Source: Microbacterium sp. GCS4 (GTDB lineage Bacteria; Actinomycetota; Actinomycetes; Actinomycetales; Microbacteriaceae). From it: a stretch of 64,000 nucleotides of DNA. A program made the translations under genes and the position numbers. Shown here piece by piece: positions 34,917-42,267 of this stretch; positions within the stretch are counted from its first letter, which is position 1, and each line of letters starts with the position of its first letter. The DNA lies in contig NZ_LGYE01000001.1 of NCBI RefSeq assembly GCF_001262495.1, positions 868,001 to 932,000 of the forward strand, read 5' to 3'. The notes below the pieces were generated by a model that ran no database searches, had not been told where the DNA came from, and was given only the letters and a program-made list of their open reading frames with translations.

Positions 34917-36974
34917 TCACGCCTCGTTCGGGTAGACCCGCTCGTCGTCGGGAGGGGCGTCCAGCAGCGGCACGCCGGCCGTGAGCGTCGCGACGGCATC
35001 CTCGCCCGCCGATCCCACCGGTGCCCGATCCGCGCGGCGCTCGGTGAGCGCGGCCTCCCCTTCGGACGCCACCGCATCCTCGATCTCCGTCTCGGTGTCG
35101 AGCACACGTGAGGCCGCCACCTGCTGCGCCGCGAGCTCCGCGTAGAGCCCGCCGAGAGCGAGCAGTTCGGCATGCGTGCCCGACTCGACGATCCGCCCTG
35201 CCTCGAGCACGTGGATCACGTCGGCGCCCATCACGGTCGAGAGCCGATGCGCGATCGTCAGCGTCGTGCGCCCCTTAGCGGCCTCGTCGAGCGCCTCCTG
35301 CACCACGCGCTCCGATACGGTGTCGAGCGCGGACGTCGCCTCGTCGAGCAGCAGCACGGGAGGGTCCTTCAGCAGCACGCGCGCGATCGCGATGCGCTGC
35401 TTCTCGCCGCCGGACAGCCGGTAGCCGCGCTCGCCGACGATCGTGTCGTAGCCCTCGTCGAATCCCGCGATGATGTGATGGATGTTGGCCGCCGTGCACG
35501 CGGCGATCATCTCGGCCTCGGTCGCCTCGGGCTTGGCGTACAGCAGGTTCTCGCGGATCGTGGCGTGGAACAGGTACGTCTCCTGCGACACGATCCCGAC
35601 CTGGTCGATGATCGACTCCTGTGTGAGCGTCCGCACGTCCGCGCCGGCGAACAGCACCGCACCGCCGTGCGCCTCGTAGAGCCGCGGGGCGAGGTAGAGC
35701 ACCGTGGTCTTGCCGGCGCCGGACGGGCCGACGAAGGCGACGTGCTGCCCCGGCTGGGCCGTGAACGACACGCCCTGCAGGGTCGGCCGTGCGTCCGCCG
35801 CGGCGTCGGGGTAGCGGAACACGACCTCGTCGAACTCGATGCGTCCGCGGGGCCCCGGAGCGTCGGCGACATCGATCGCTCCGGGGGCGTCGCGGATCTC
35901 GGGTACGAGGTCGAGGTACTCGAAGATGCGCGCGAACAGTGCCGAGGAGGTCTGCAGGTCGAGCGAGACGCGCATGAGGCCCATGAGCGGCTGCAGGAGG
36001 CGCGCCTGCACGGTCGTGAACGCGACGACGGTGCCGGCGGTGAGCGCGCCGGCGCCCCCGGCGATCAGGTAGCCCGCGACGAGGTAGATGACCGCGGGGA
36101 CGCTCGCCATGAGCACCTGCACCACCGCGAAGAAGCCCTGGCCGCTCATCGCGCGGCGCACCTGGAGGCGGACCTGGTTGCGGTTCTCGGCCTGGTATCG
36201 CTCGGACTCGGTGCGCTGACGGTTGAAGGCCTTCGACAGCAGCATTCCCGACACGCTCAGCGTCTCCTGCGTGATCGACGTCAGCTCGGACAGCGATTCC
36301 TGCGTCTCCCCGGCGATCCGCGCCCTGACCTGGCCCACACGCCGCTGCACGACGACGAGGAACGGCATGAGGATGACGGCGATCAGTGTGAGGCGCCAAT
36401 CGATCAGGATCATCGCCACGAGCGAGGCGATCACGGTCACGACGTTGCCGAGGATGCTCGTGACGGTGTTCGTGAGGACGCCCGAGACCCCTCCGACGTC
36501 GTTCTGCAGGCGCGACTGGATCACACCTGTCTTCGTGCGCGTGAAGAAGCCCAGTTCCATGGCCTGCAGGTGCTCGAACAGTCGAACGCGGAGATCGCCC
36601 GTCACGCTGTTGCCCACGGTCGACGTGAGCCAGGTCTGAGCCACCCCGAGTCCGGCGGAGAGGAGGAACAGTCCGATCATCGCCAGCACGAGCCAGAGCA
36701 GGAGCTGCACCTGCGGGGCGCCGCCGTCGACCGGGAAGAGCGCGTCGTCGAAGATGCGCTGCACGATGAGCGGCGGGATCACGGCGATCCCGGCTCCGAC
36801 GACGACGAGCAGTCCCGTCACGGCGATGCGCCAGCGGTAGGGCCGGAACAGCCCGACGACGCGGGCGCCGAGCCCGCTGATCCGCGGCGCCTCCGCGTTC
36901 AGCCTGCGCTGCGCGGCCTCGTCGACGCCGCGGAAGCCTCCGCCGCGTCCACCGCCCATCCCGCCCATGCTCAT
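34917..36974 (-). CDS. ABC exporter, fused membrane and ATPase domains
   Basis: A 685-aa half-transporter of the MsbA/LmrA type that works as a dimer. A Gly/Met-rich leader (MSMGGMGGGRGGGF) is followed by six helices at about 45-330. The ATPase domain has Walker A GPSGAGKTT, signature LSGGEKQRIAIARVLL and LLLDEATSALDT. After the ATPase there is an acidic tail of about 60 residues (LDTETEIEDAVASEGEAAL). The ATG at 36974 has no ribosome site but TACGCT (36981-36986) lies six bases upstream, so it is probably leaderless. An in-frame start at 37076 is less likely for that reason. Substrate unknown; multidrug or lipid export is usual. Confidence 0.88.
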   Translation of the reverse strand: MSMGGMGGGRGGGFRGVDEAAQRRLNAEAPRISGLGARVVGLFRPYRWRIAVTGLLVVVGAGIAVIPPLIVQRIFDDALFPVDGGAPQVQLLLWLVLAMIGLFLLSAGLGVAQTWLTSTVGNSVTGDLRVRLFEHLQAMELGFFTRTKTGVIQSRLQNDVGGVSGVLTNTVTSILGNVVTVIASLVAMILIDWRLTLIAVILMPFLVVVQRRVGQVRARIAGETQESLSELTSITQETLSVSGMLLSKAFNRQRTESERYQAENRNQVRLQVRRAMSGQGFFAVVQVLMASVPAVIYLVAGYLIAGGAGALTAGTVVAFTTVQARLLQPLMGLMRVSLDLQTSSALFARIFEYLDLVPEIRDAPGAIDVADAPGPRGRIEFDEVVFRYPDAAADARPTLQGVSFTAQPGQHVAFVGPSGAGKTTVLYLAPRLYEAHGGAVLFAGADVRTLTQESIIDQVGIVSQETYLFHATIRENLLYAKPEATEAEMIAACTAANIHHIIAGFDEGYDTIVGERGYRLSGGEKQRIAIARVLLKDPPVLLLDEATSALDTVSERVVQEALDEAAKGRTTLTIAHRLSTVMGADVIHVLEAGRIVESGTHAELLALGGLYAELAAQQVAASRVLDTETEIEDAVASEGEAALTERRADRAPVGSAGEDAVATLTAGVPLLDAPPDDERVYPNEA

Positions 36975-37144
36975 GTCGTCAGCGTAGTCAGAGGCGGCGA
37001 CGTCGGGGCGCGATGACGGTTCCTGACCGTCCGCTGTGAGCGGATTCGTCCGGATCCGGAATGAAATGTCGCACACCGCCGTTACGCTGAATGGTCCCCG
37101 CGCATTCGCGCACCTCTTCTTCTCCGCGCCTAGGAGGCCGCCGC

Positions 37145-38620
37145 ATGTCTGCCGTCGACACCGGTTCCATCACCACGCCCCCTGCCGCGACCGCGGGCGG
37201 GATCGCGCGCAGCGACATGCGTGTGATCTGGCTGCTCCTCGTCGCCGCGTTCGTCGCGATCCTCAACGAGACGACGATGGGCATCGCGATCCCGCACCTG
37301 AACGCCGACCTGGGCATCCCGCCGGAGCTCGGGCAGTGGCTCACGAGCGCCTTCATGCTCACGATGGCGGTCGTGATCCCGACCACCGGCTTCATCCTGC
37401 AACGCTTCACGACACGTCAGGTGTTCATCGCCGCCATGACGGCGTTCTCCCTGGGAACCCTCGTGGCCATGCTCGCCCCCGGTTTCGCGGTGCTGCTCGC
37501 CGGTCGCGTGATCCAGGCCGCGGGTACCGGCATCATGATGCCGCTGCTCATGACGACGATCATGAACGTGGTGCCCCCGCAGTCGCGCGGTCGCATGATG
37601 GGTCGCGTCGGCCTGGTGATCTCGCTCGCCCCCGCGATCGGTCCGACCCTCGCAGGTGCCGTGCTCGAGACCCTGAATTGGCGCGCGCTGTTCGCGATCG
37701 TCCTGCCGATCGCGATCGTCTCGCTCGCGATGGGCGCCAAGTGGATGACGAACCTCGGCGAGACGCGCATCGCTCCGCTCGACATCGTGTCGATCCCGCT
37801 TGCCGCCCTCGGCTTCGGCGGCATCGTTTTCGGCCTGAGCCAGTTCGGCGGCCACGGCGGCTCCGGCGAGACCGTGGGCATCGCGTCCCTCGTGGGCGGC
37901 GCGATCGCGCTCGCGGCGTTCGTGTGGCGTCAGCTCGTGCTGCAGCGTGTCGACGACGCCCTGCTCGACCTGCGCGTGTTCCGCTCCGTGAACTTCACGT
38001 TCTCGGTCATCATCATGACGATCCTCGCGCTGTCGATGTTCGGCACACTCACGCTGCTGCCGCAGTACCTGCAGAACGTCGCGGGCCTGAACGCCCTCGA
38101 GTCGGGTCTCGTCCTGCTGCCCGGCTCCGTGCTCATGGGTCTGCTCGGCCCGATCATGGGACGCATCTACGACGCCAAGGGCACCCGCCCGCTGCTGATC
38201 CCCGGCACGATCCTCGTCTCGGCCGCCCTGTTCTTCTACTCGACGGTCGGTGAGCACACCGTGTTCTGGGTGCTCATCCTGGTGCAGGCCGCGATGTCGG
38301 TCGGCCTCGCGATGTCGTTCACCCCGCTGTTCTCGGCCTCCCTCGGCTCCCTCGACCGTTCGCTGTACTCGCACGGCTCCGCAGTGCTGAACACGCTGCA
38401 GCAGGTCGGCGGCGCCGCGGGTGTCGCGCTGCTCACCGTCACGTACTCGTCGATCCTGCACGCCGGTGAGGACCAGGGCCTGTCGACGGCGGTCGCCGGC
38501 GCACCCGGCGCGCGCATGGCCTTCCTCATCGCGGCGATCATCTCGCTCGCGGCCGTCGCGCTCAGCGCGTTCGTGCGCAAGCCGACCGAGGAGCCGAGCG
38601 GCGCCCACGTCGGGCACTGA
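37145..38620 (+). CDS. DHA2-type MFS multidrug efflux transporter
   Basis: A 491-aa transporter of the 14-helix EmrB/QacA class. The first helix ends in AFVAILNETTMGIAIPHLNADL, a hallmark of the family, followed by QWLTSAFMLTMAVVIPTTGF (helix 2) and motif C-like GRVIQAAGTGIMMPLLMTTI. ATG at 37145 has TAGGAGG (37131-37137) in front; an upstream ATG at 37091 lacks such a site. It is divergent from the ABC exporter, with 170 bp between the two starts, so both efflux systems share a control region. Drug specificity cannot be read from the sequence. Confidence 0.88.
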   Translation: MSAVDTGSITTPPAATAGGIARSDMRVIWLLLVAAFVAILNETTMGIAIPHLNADLGIPPELGQWLTSAFMLTMAVVIPTTGFILQRFTTRQVFIAAMTAFSLGTLVAMLAPGFAVLLAGRVIQAAGTGIMMPLLMTTIMNVVPPQSRGRMMGRVGLVISLAPAIGPTLAGAVLETLNWRALFAIVLPIAIVSLAMGAKWMTNLGETRIAPLDIVSIPLAALGFGGIVFGLSQFGGHGGSGETVGIASLVGGAIALAAFVWRQLVLQRVDDALLDLRVFRSVNFTFSVIIMTILALSMFGTLTLLPQYLQNVAGLNALESGLVLLPGSVLMGLLGPIMGRIYDAKGTRPLLIPGTILVSAALFFYSTVGEHTVFWVLILVQAAMSVGLAMSFTPLFSASLGSLDRSLYSHGSAVLNTLQQVGGAAGVALLTVTYSSILHAGEDQGLSTAVAGAPGARMAFLIAAIISLAAVALSAFVRKPTEEPSGAHVGH

Positions 38621-38647
38621 TCTCCCGCGCGGCGGTGTGCTGCTCTC

Positions 38648-38809
38648 CTAGGGCGCCTTGGGCGCCGGGAAGTGGCACACCCCGCCGCTGCAGAAGCCAG
38701 CTGTCTCCGACCCCTCGACCGAGAGTCCGTCGAGGAGATTCAGGGCGCCGGGCGGGGTCGCCGACGCATGCGGTGTCTCCTGTCCCACGGGTTCCTGTGT
38801 CGTAGCCAT
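38648..38809 (-). CDS. 53-aa two-cysteine small protein (candidate)
   Basis: An open frame too short for routine calling. The product starts MATTQEPVGQETPHASATP, has a middle ALNLLDGLSVEGSETAG, and ends with a CxxxxC hook (FCSGGVCHFPAPKAP). About 80% of its third codon positions are G or C, as in neighbouring genes. The ATG at 38807-38809 has TACGAT (38816-38821) exactly six bases upstream, the same leaderless arrangement as confirmed neighbours, and the acyltransferase is divergent from it. No membrane segment. The conserved-looking SVEGSE...CSGGVC end suggests a metal or thiol function, but I do not recognise the family. Confidence 0.5.
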   Translation of the reverse strand: MATTQEPVGQETPHASATPPGALNLLDGLSVEGSETAGFCSGGVCHFPAPKAP

Positions 38810-38903
38810 CCCTCGATCGTACGCCTGTCCAAGACGTGTGTCGCCGATCGGAGGATTCGACGGCAGACAGGAGAACGACAGGCGCGCCCTCTACGGTGGG
38901 GGG

Positions 38904-39503
38904 ATGCTCACCCGATCCCTGGCCCGCGTGTACTGGACCTTCAGCCGCTGGACGCTCACAGTCGAGGCCGTCCCGACGCGGCCCACCGTGCTGATCGGAG
39001 CGCCACACACCTCCAACTGGGACTTCGTGCTCATGCTGGCGATCGCCTGGCGCCTGGGTGTCGACGTGCGGTGGCTCGGCAAAAAGAGCCTGTTCCGCGG
39101 CTGGCGCGGTCCGATCATGCGGCGGCTCGGAGGCATCCCCGTCGATCGCGCCGACCCCGCCCGAGTGGTCGGCGACGTGGTCGCGCAGGTCGAGGCCGGT
39201 GAGGTGTTCGGACTCGTCGTCACGCCCGACGGCACGCGACGCGGCAGTTCGCACTGGAAGTCGGGTTTCTATCGCATCGCGCGGGAGACAGGCATGCCCG
39301 TGACCCTCGGTTTCGTGGACAGAACGACCATGACCACGGGTCTCGGTCCCACGCTCGACCTCACGGGCGACGTCGCCGCCGACATGGACCGCATCCGCGC
39401 CTTCTACGCCGACAAGTCCGGCATCCGTCCGGAGTTCCGCCGCGAGCCGCGCCTGCGCGAGGAAGCGGATCAGACGCCCTTCTCGGTCTCCGATCGCGCG
39501 TAG
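38904..39503 (+). CDS. PlsC-type acyltransferase
   Basis: A 199-aa membrane-associated acyltransferase of the 1-acylglycerol-3-phosphate acyltransferase family. The HxxxxD motif is GAPHTSNWDFVL (His at about residue 35), and the acyl-acceptor motif is VVTPDGTRRGSSHWKSGFYRIA in place of the usual EGTRS. Phospholipid or related lipid acylation is the expected role. The ATG has TACGGT (38892-38897) exactly six bases upstream, then a run of G that could also act as a weak ribosome site. Its 3' end overlaps the convergent 66-aa gene by 34 bp. Confidence 0.85.
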   Translation: MLTRSLARVYWTFSRWTLTVEAVPTRPTVLIGAPHTSNWDFVLMLAIAWRLGVDVRWLGKKSLFRGWRGPIMRRLGGIPVDRADPARVVGDVVAQVEAGEVFGLVVTPDGTRRGSSHWKSGFYRIARETGMPVTLGFVDRTTMTTGLGPTLDLTGDVAADMDRIRAFYADKSGIRPEFRREPRLREEADQTPFSVSDRA

Positions 39504-39670
39504 TCGAGATCGTCGGCGTCGAGTTCCTCGGCCATGCCGACGACGGCGCCGGTGATCTCCCGGATCTCCTCTCGCGCGACCTCGCCGAGATGCGGCGCGT
39601 GCTCGAAGACATCGAGCCGCGCCTCGTCGGTCAGCTCGGGCCACCATTCCCTGATGGGTGGGAGCGTCAT
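39470..39670 (-). CDS. 66-aa conserved small acidic protein
   Basis: Starts MTLPPIREWWPELTDEARLD and continues as one acidic, helical domain (EEIREITGAVVGMAEELDAD). The MTLPxIREWWPxL opening is one I recall from small actinobacterial proteins of unknown role, which is why I accept this frame rather than treat it as a shadow of the acyltransferase. ATG at 39668-39670; -10-like TATATC lies 12 bases upstream and the ribosome site is weak. It converges on the acyltransferase gene and overlaps its end by 34 bp. Function unknown. Confidence 0.6.
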   Translation of the reverse strand: MTLPPIREWWPELTDEARLDVFEHAPHLGEVAREEIREITGAVVGMAEELDADDLDYARSETEKGV

Positions 39671-39739
39671 TCCGCACCCGCCGATATACGCGAGTCAAGA
39701 GTCTGGACACGATGCGACGCAGGCCGGAAGACTGAGCGG

Positions 39740-40261
39740 ATGGACCCGGAAGAACGCCCCCTGCACCCGATCGAGCGCGACGACCGCGTCGACGGCCGCG
39801 ACGAGACGCCCAACGAACGGGCCGACCGCAACTGGGACGAACTGCTGCAGGAGCTCCGGGTCATGCAGACCGGCACGCAGATCCTCACGGGCTTCCTCCT
39901 CGCAGTCGCGTTCCAGCCCCGGTTCACGGAACTGGATCTGTTCCAGCGCGACGTGTACGTGTTCCTCGTGGGCCTCGCCGCTCTGGCCACGATCCTGGCG
40001 CTCGCGCCGGTGGGCATGCACCGGGCTCTCTTCGGACGCGGCCGCAAGGCGCAGCTCGTCCGCATCGCCGCCCGGATCGTCCGCATCGACCTCATCGTGA
40101 TTGCGGCGCTCACGGTCGGTGTGACGACCCTCATCATCGACTTCACGATCGGGCGCACTGCGGGCTTGATCGCGCTCATCGCCTCGATCGTCGTGGTGCT
40201 CGCGCTCTGGCTGGCGCTGCCGAGCCTCGCTCGCCGGGCCAAGGACGTCACGCAGAGCTGA
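39740..40261 (+). CDS. DUF6328-like four-helix membrane protein
   Basis: A 173-aa protein. A charged N-terminal 40 residues is followed by NWDELLQELRVMQTGTQILTGFLLAVAFQPRF, which I recognise as the signature of DUF6328 proteins (spelled here in full as two halves: NWDELLQELRVMQTGTQ and ILTGFLLAVAFQPRF). Four helices lie at about 50-65, 77-97, 113-135 and 141-162. The role is unknown. It reads toward dps and ends four bases before its stop. Confidence 0.75.
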   Translation: MDPEERPLHPIERDDRVDGRDETPNERADRNWDELLQELRVMQTGTQILTGFLLAVAFQPRFTELDLFQRDVYVFLVGLAALATILALAPVGMHRALFGRGRKAQLVRIAARIVRIDLIVIAALTVGVTTLIIDFTIGRTAGLIALIASIVVVLALWLALPSLARRAKDVTQS

Positions 40262-40265
40262 GCGC

Positions 40266-40802
40266 TCAGCGCCCCGCAGGCGTGCGGTTCTCGGCACTCA
40301 CCATCCACGCGAACTGCTCCAGGCTCTCCAGCACCGCATGCAGGATGTCGGCGGAGGTCGGATCCTCCTCGTCCACGGCGTCGTGCACGTCGCGCATCGT
40401 CGCGATCGCGGCCTCCAGCCGGGCGGTGATGAGGTCGATCGTCTCCTCGGTCGACACCTCGCCCATGGGGAACGCCGGCAGCGACGTCGTCTCGACGATC
40501 GTGTCGGTGCGTCCGTCCGGCACGGCGTGCAGCGCGCGCATGCGCTCGGCGACCGTGTCGCTGAACTCACGCGCCGCGTCGATGATCTCATCGAGCTGCC
40601 GGTGCGTGTCACGGAAATTGCGTCCGACGACATTCCAGTGCGCTTGCTTGCCCTGCAACGACAGTTCGATGAGGTCGACGAGCACGGTCTGCAGGTTCGC
40701 CGCCAGAGTCGGCGACGCCGTGAAGCCCTTCTCGGCGTTCTGACGACGGGTGGTCTTCGCGCCGCGCTTGGGGCCGGCGGTGGTGGTCTTCTTCTCAGCC
40801 AT
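40266..40802 (-). CDS. dps: Dps-family ferritin-like DNA-protection protein
   Basis: A 178-aa protein that forms a 12-mer, stores iron and protects DNA from peroxide. The Lys-rich N-terminal tail (MAEKKTTTAGPKRGAKTTRR) is the sort that binds DNA. The intersubunit ferroxidase residues sit in KQAHWNVVGRNFRDTHRQLD (His and Asp) and DEIIDAAREFSDTVAER (Glu). The C-terminus FAWMVSAENR is typical. ATG at 40802 has CAGGAGGACACATC just upstream. It is transcribed alone and probably under oxidative or stationary-phase control, though no operator is evident. Confidence 0.93.
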   Translation of the reverse strand: MAEKKTTTAGPKRGAKTTRRQNAEKGFTASPTLAANLQTVLVDLIELSLQGKQAHWNVVGRNFRDTHRQLDEIIDAAREFSDTVAERMRALHAVPDGRTDTIVETTSLPAFPMGEVSTEETIDLITARLEAAIATMRDVHDAVDEEDPTSADILHAVLESLEQFAWMVSAENRTPAGR

Positions 40803-40904
40803 GATGTGTCCTCCTGGGCGGTGACGATAGCCCGTCGACCAGCGCGTTTCCGAGGGGGTTGACAGCCCCCGGCAGCCGGCCGATCGTGGCGGACGGAGGT
40901 ACGG

Positions 40905-41414
40905 ATGACCCACGGGAATCAACAGATCGACATCGCACCGCTCACCCCCGAGGATGCCGGGGAGGTGCTCACGCTGCAGCGGGCGGCGTTCGTGTCGGAG
41001 GCGCTGATCTACGGCAGCCCGGATATGCCGCCGCTCACCCAGACGCTCGCGGAGGTCGAGGCCGAGCTGAGATCAGGCAGCGGTCTGGGCGCGAGGATCG
41101 AGGGACGTCTCGTCGGGGCGATCCGATTCGTCGAGAATGACGGGATGCTGCTGGTCGGCCGCATCGCGATCGCCCCGGACGCGCAGGGTGAAGGCATCGG
41201 CCGGACGCTCCTCGACGCCGCCGAGCAGGCGTCGAATGCGCACACCGCCGAACTGTTCACGGGCAGCCTCAGCGAGGCCAACATCCGCCTCTACGAGGAG
41301 CTCGGCTACTCGGAGAGCGAGCGCATCCCCCAGGGCGACGGCACGGACCAGGTGTTCCTGCGCAAACCTCTGCATCCGGTGGGAGAACCCTCCGAACCGG
41401 GCGCGTCGGGTTGA
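40905..41414 (+). CDS. GNAT-family N-acetyltransferase
   Basis: A 169-aa acetyl-CoA-dependent acetyltransferase. The acetyl-CoA motif is VGRIAIAPDAQGEGIGRTLL (Q-x-x-G-x-G) at about residues 83-102, and the C-terminal strand region is IRLYEELGYSESER. Start ATG follows GGAGGTACGG. The acceptor cannot be predicted. It is divergent from dps and precedes a small HesB-like gene in the same direction. Confidence 0.85.
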   Translation: MTHGNQQIDIAPLTPEDAGEVLTLQRAAFVSEALIYGSPDMPPLTQTLAEVEAELRSGSGLGARIEGRLVGAIRFVENDGMLLVGRIAIAPDAQGEGIGRTLLDAAEQASNAHTAELFTGSLSEANIRLYEELGYSESERIPQGDGTDQVFLRKPLHPVGEPSEPGASG

Positions 41415-41491
41415 ACCGCGGGACGAGGTTCGGAATCGTGGCCCGGACACGTCGCGCCTGCCTCGTGTCCGCAACCGGAAGGAGAAAGCAC

Positions 41492-41788
41492 ATGCTCACC
41501 CTCACCGACAACGCCACCGCCATCGTCAACACTCTCGTCAGCCGTCAGACCGACGCCGCCGACGCCGGGCTCCGGATCCACTCCACGCCCGCCCCTGGAC
41601 CCGACGGCGGCGCTCGCCTCGCCGTGCTGGTCACCCCCGACCCGGAGCCCGCCGACCAGGTCGTGGAGGTCTCGGGCACACGCCTCTTCCTCGACGAGAC
41701 CGCGGCCGCCGCTCTCGACGACAAGATCCTCGACGCGGGTGTCGACGACGAGGGCTCCGTGTCCTTCGCCGTGCTCCCTCAGGCCTGA
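41492..41788 (+). CDS. HesB/IscA-like protein without cysteines
   Basis: A 98-aa protein with the beta-rich core of A-type Fe-S carriers: LTDNATAIVNTLVSRQ at the start, GLRIHSTPAPGPDGGARLAV, then VSGTRLFLDETAAAALDDKI and VDDEGSVSFAVLPQ. The fold signature is clear but all three ligand cysteines are missing; the protein has no Cys at all. It is therefore unlikely to carry a cluster. Many actinobacterial relatives share this loss and are called Fe-S biosynthesis-like or HesB-like. ATG at 41492 has AAGGAGAAAGCAC upstream. A hairpin terminator follows immediately. Confidence 0.75.
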   Translation: MLTLTDNATAIVNTLVSRQTDAADAGLRIHSTPAPGPDGGARLAVLVTPDPEPADQVVEVSGTRLFLDETAAAALDDKILDAGVDDEGSVSFAVLPQA

Positions 41789-41799
41789 CACACGGTCTT

Positions 41800-41836
41800 C
41801 ACGGATGCCGCGGCTCGATGAGCCGCGGCATCCGTG
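41800..41836. terminator. Terminator after the HesB-like gene
   Basis: CACGGATGCCGCGGCTC (41800-41816) and GAGCCGCGGCATCCGTG (41820-41836) are perfect 17-bp arms around GAT. It begins 12 bp past the stop. Confidence 0.8.
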
Positions 41837-41912
41837 CGTCCGCCTCGGTGCGCCGCTCGCGTAGGTTGGATGCTGAGCCCGCTTGTCCCGTCCCCCAAGG
41901 AGCGTCCCGCGC

Positions 41913-42257
41913 ATGAAGATCGCGCTGCTGCGCCGTTACGTCGTCCTCGCCGAGACCCTGCACTTCCCGCGGGCCGCCGAGCAGCTCGGCATCCCGCTCG
42001 CGTCGCTCTACACCTCCCTCGACAAGCTCGAAGCCGAGGTCGGCCACACGCTCGTCAACCGGGAGGGAACCCCGCGGCTGACGAGCGTCGGAGCGCTCTT
42101 CCTCACTGAGGCGCGGGCCGCGGTCGCCGCCGCACCTCCGCCCGCGCCGAAAGCCGTGGCACCTGCCGGGGGCAAGGCCAAGGCGTCGAAGGGCAAGGGC
42201 CGCGCGCCGATCGTGAAGGGCCAGCCGAAGCCGTACAAGAAGCGCCAGGGACGCTGA
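41913..42257 (+). CDS. LysR-type DNA-binding head with a lysine-rich tail
   Basis: A 114-aa protein. Residues about 1-65 are a LysR helix-turn-helix (LLRRYVVLAETLHFPRAAEQ, then LASLYTSLDKLEAEVGHTLV). Instead of the 200-residue effector domain of LysR regulators it ends in a short Ala/Pro hinge and a basic tail (GGKAKASKGKGRAPIVKGQP, then KPYKKRQGR). It is not a recent truncation: the tail is in frame, strongly biased, and followed 10 bp later by the convergent ABC-F stop. It may be a nucleoid-type or constitutive DNA-binding protein. ATG at 41913 has AAGGAG about eleven bases upstream. Confidence 0.75.
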   Translation: MKIALLRRYVVLAETLHFPRAAEQLGIPLASLYTSLDKLEAEVGHTLVNREGTPRLTSVGALFLTEARAAVAAAPPPAPKAVAPAGGKAKASKGKGRAPIVKGQPKPYKKRQGR

Positions 42258-42267
42258 GATCCCGAGA

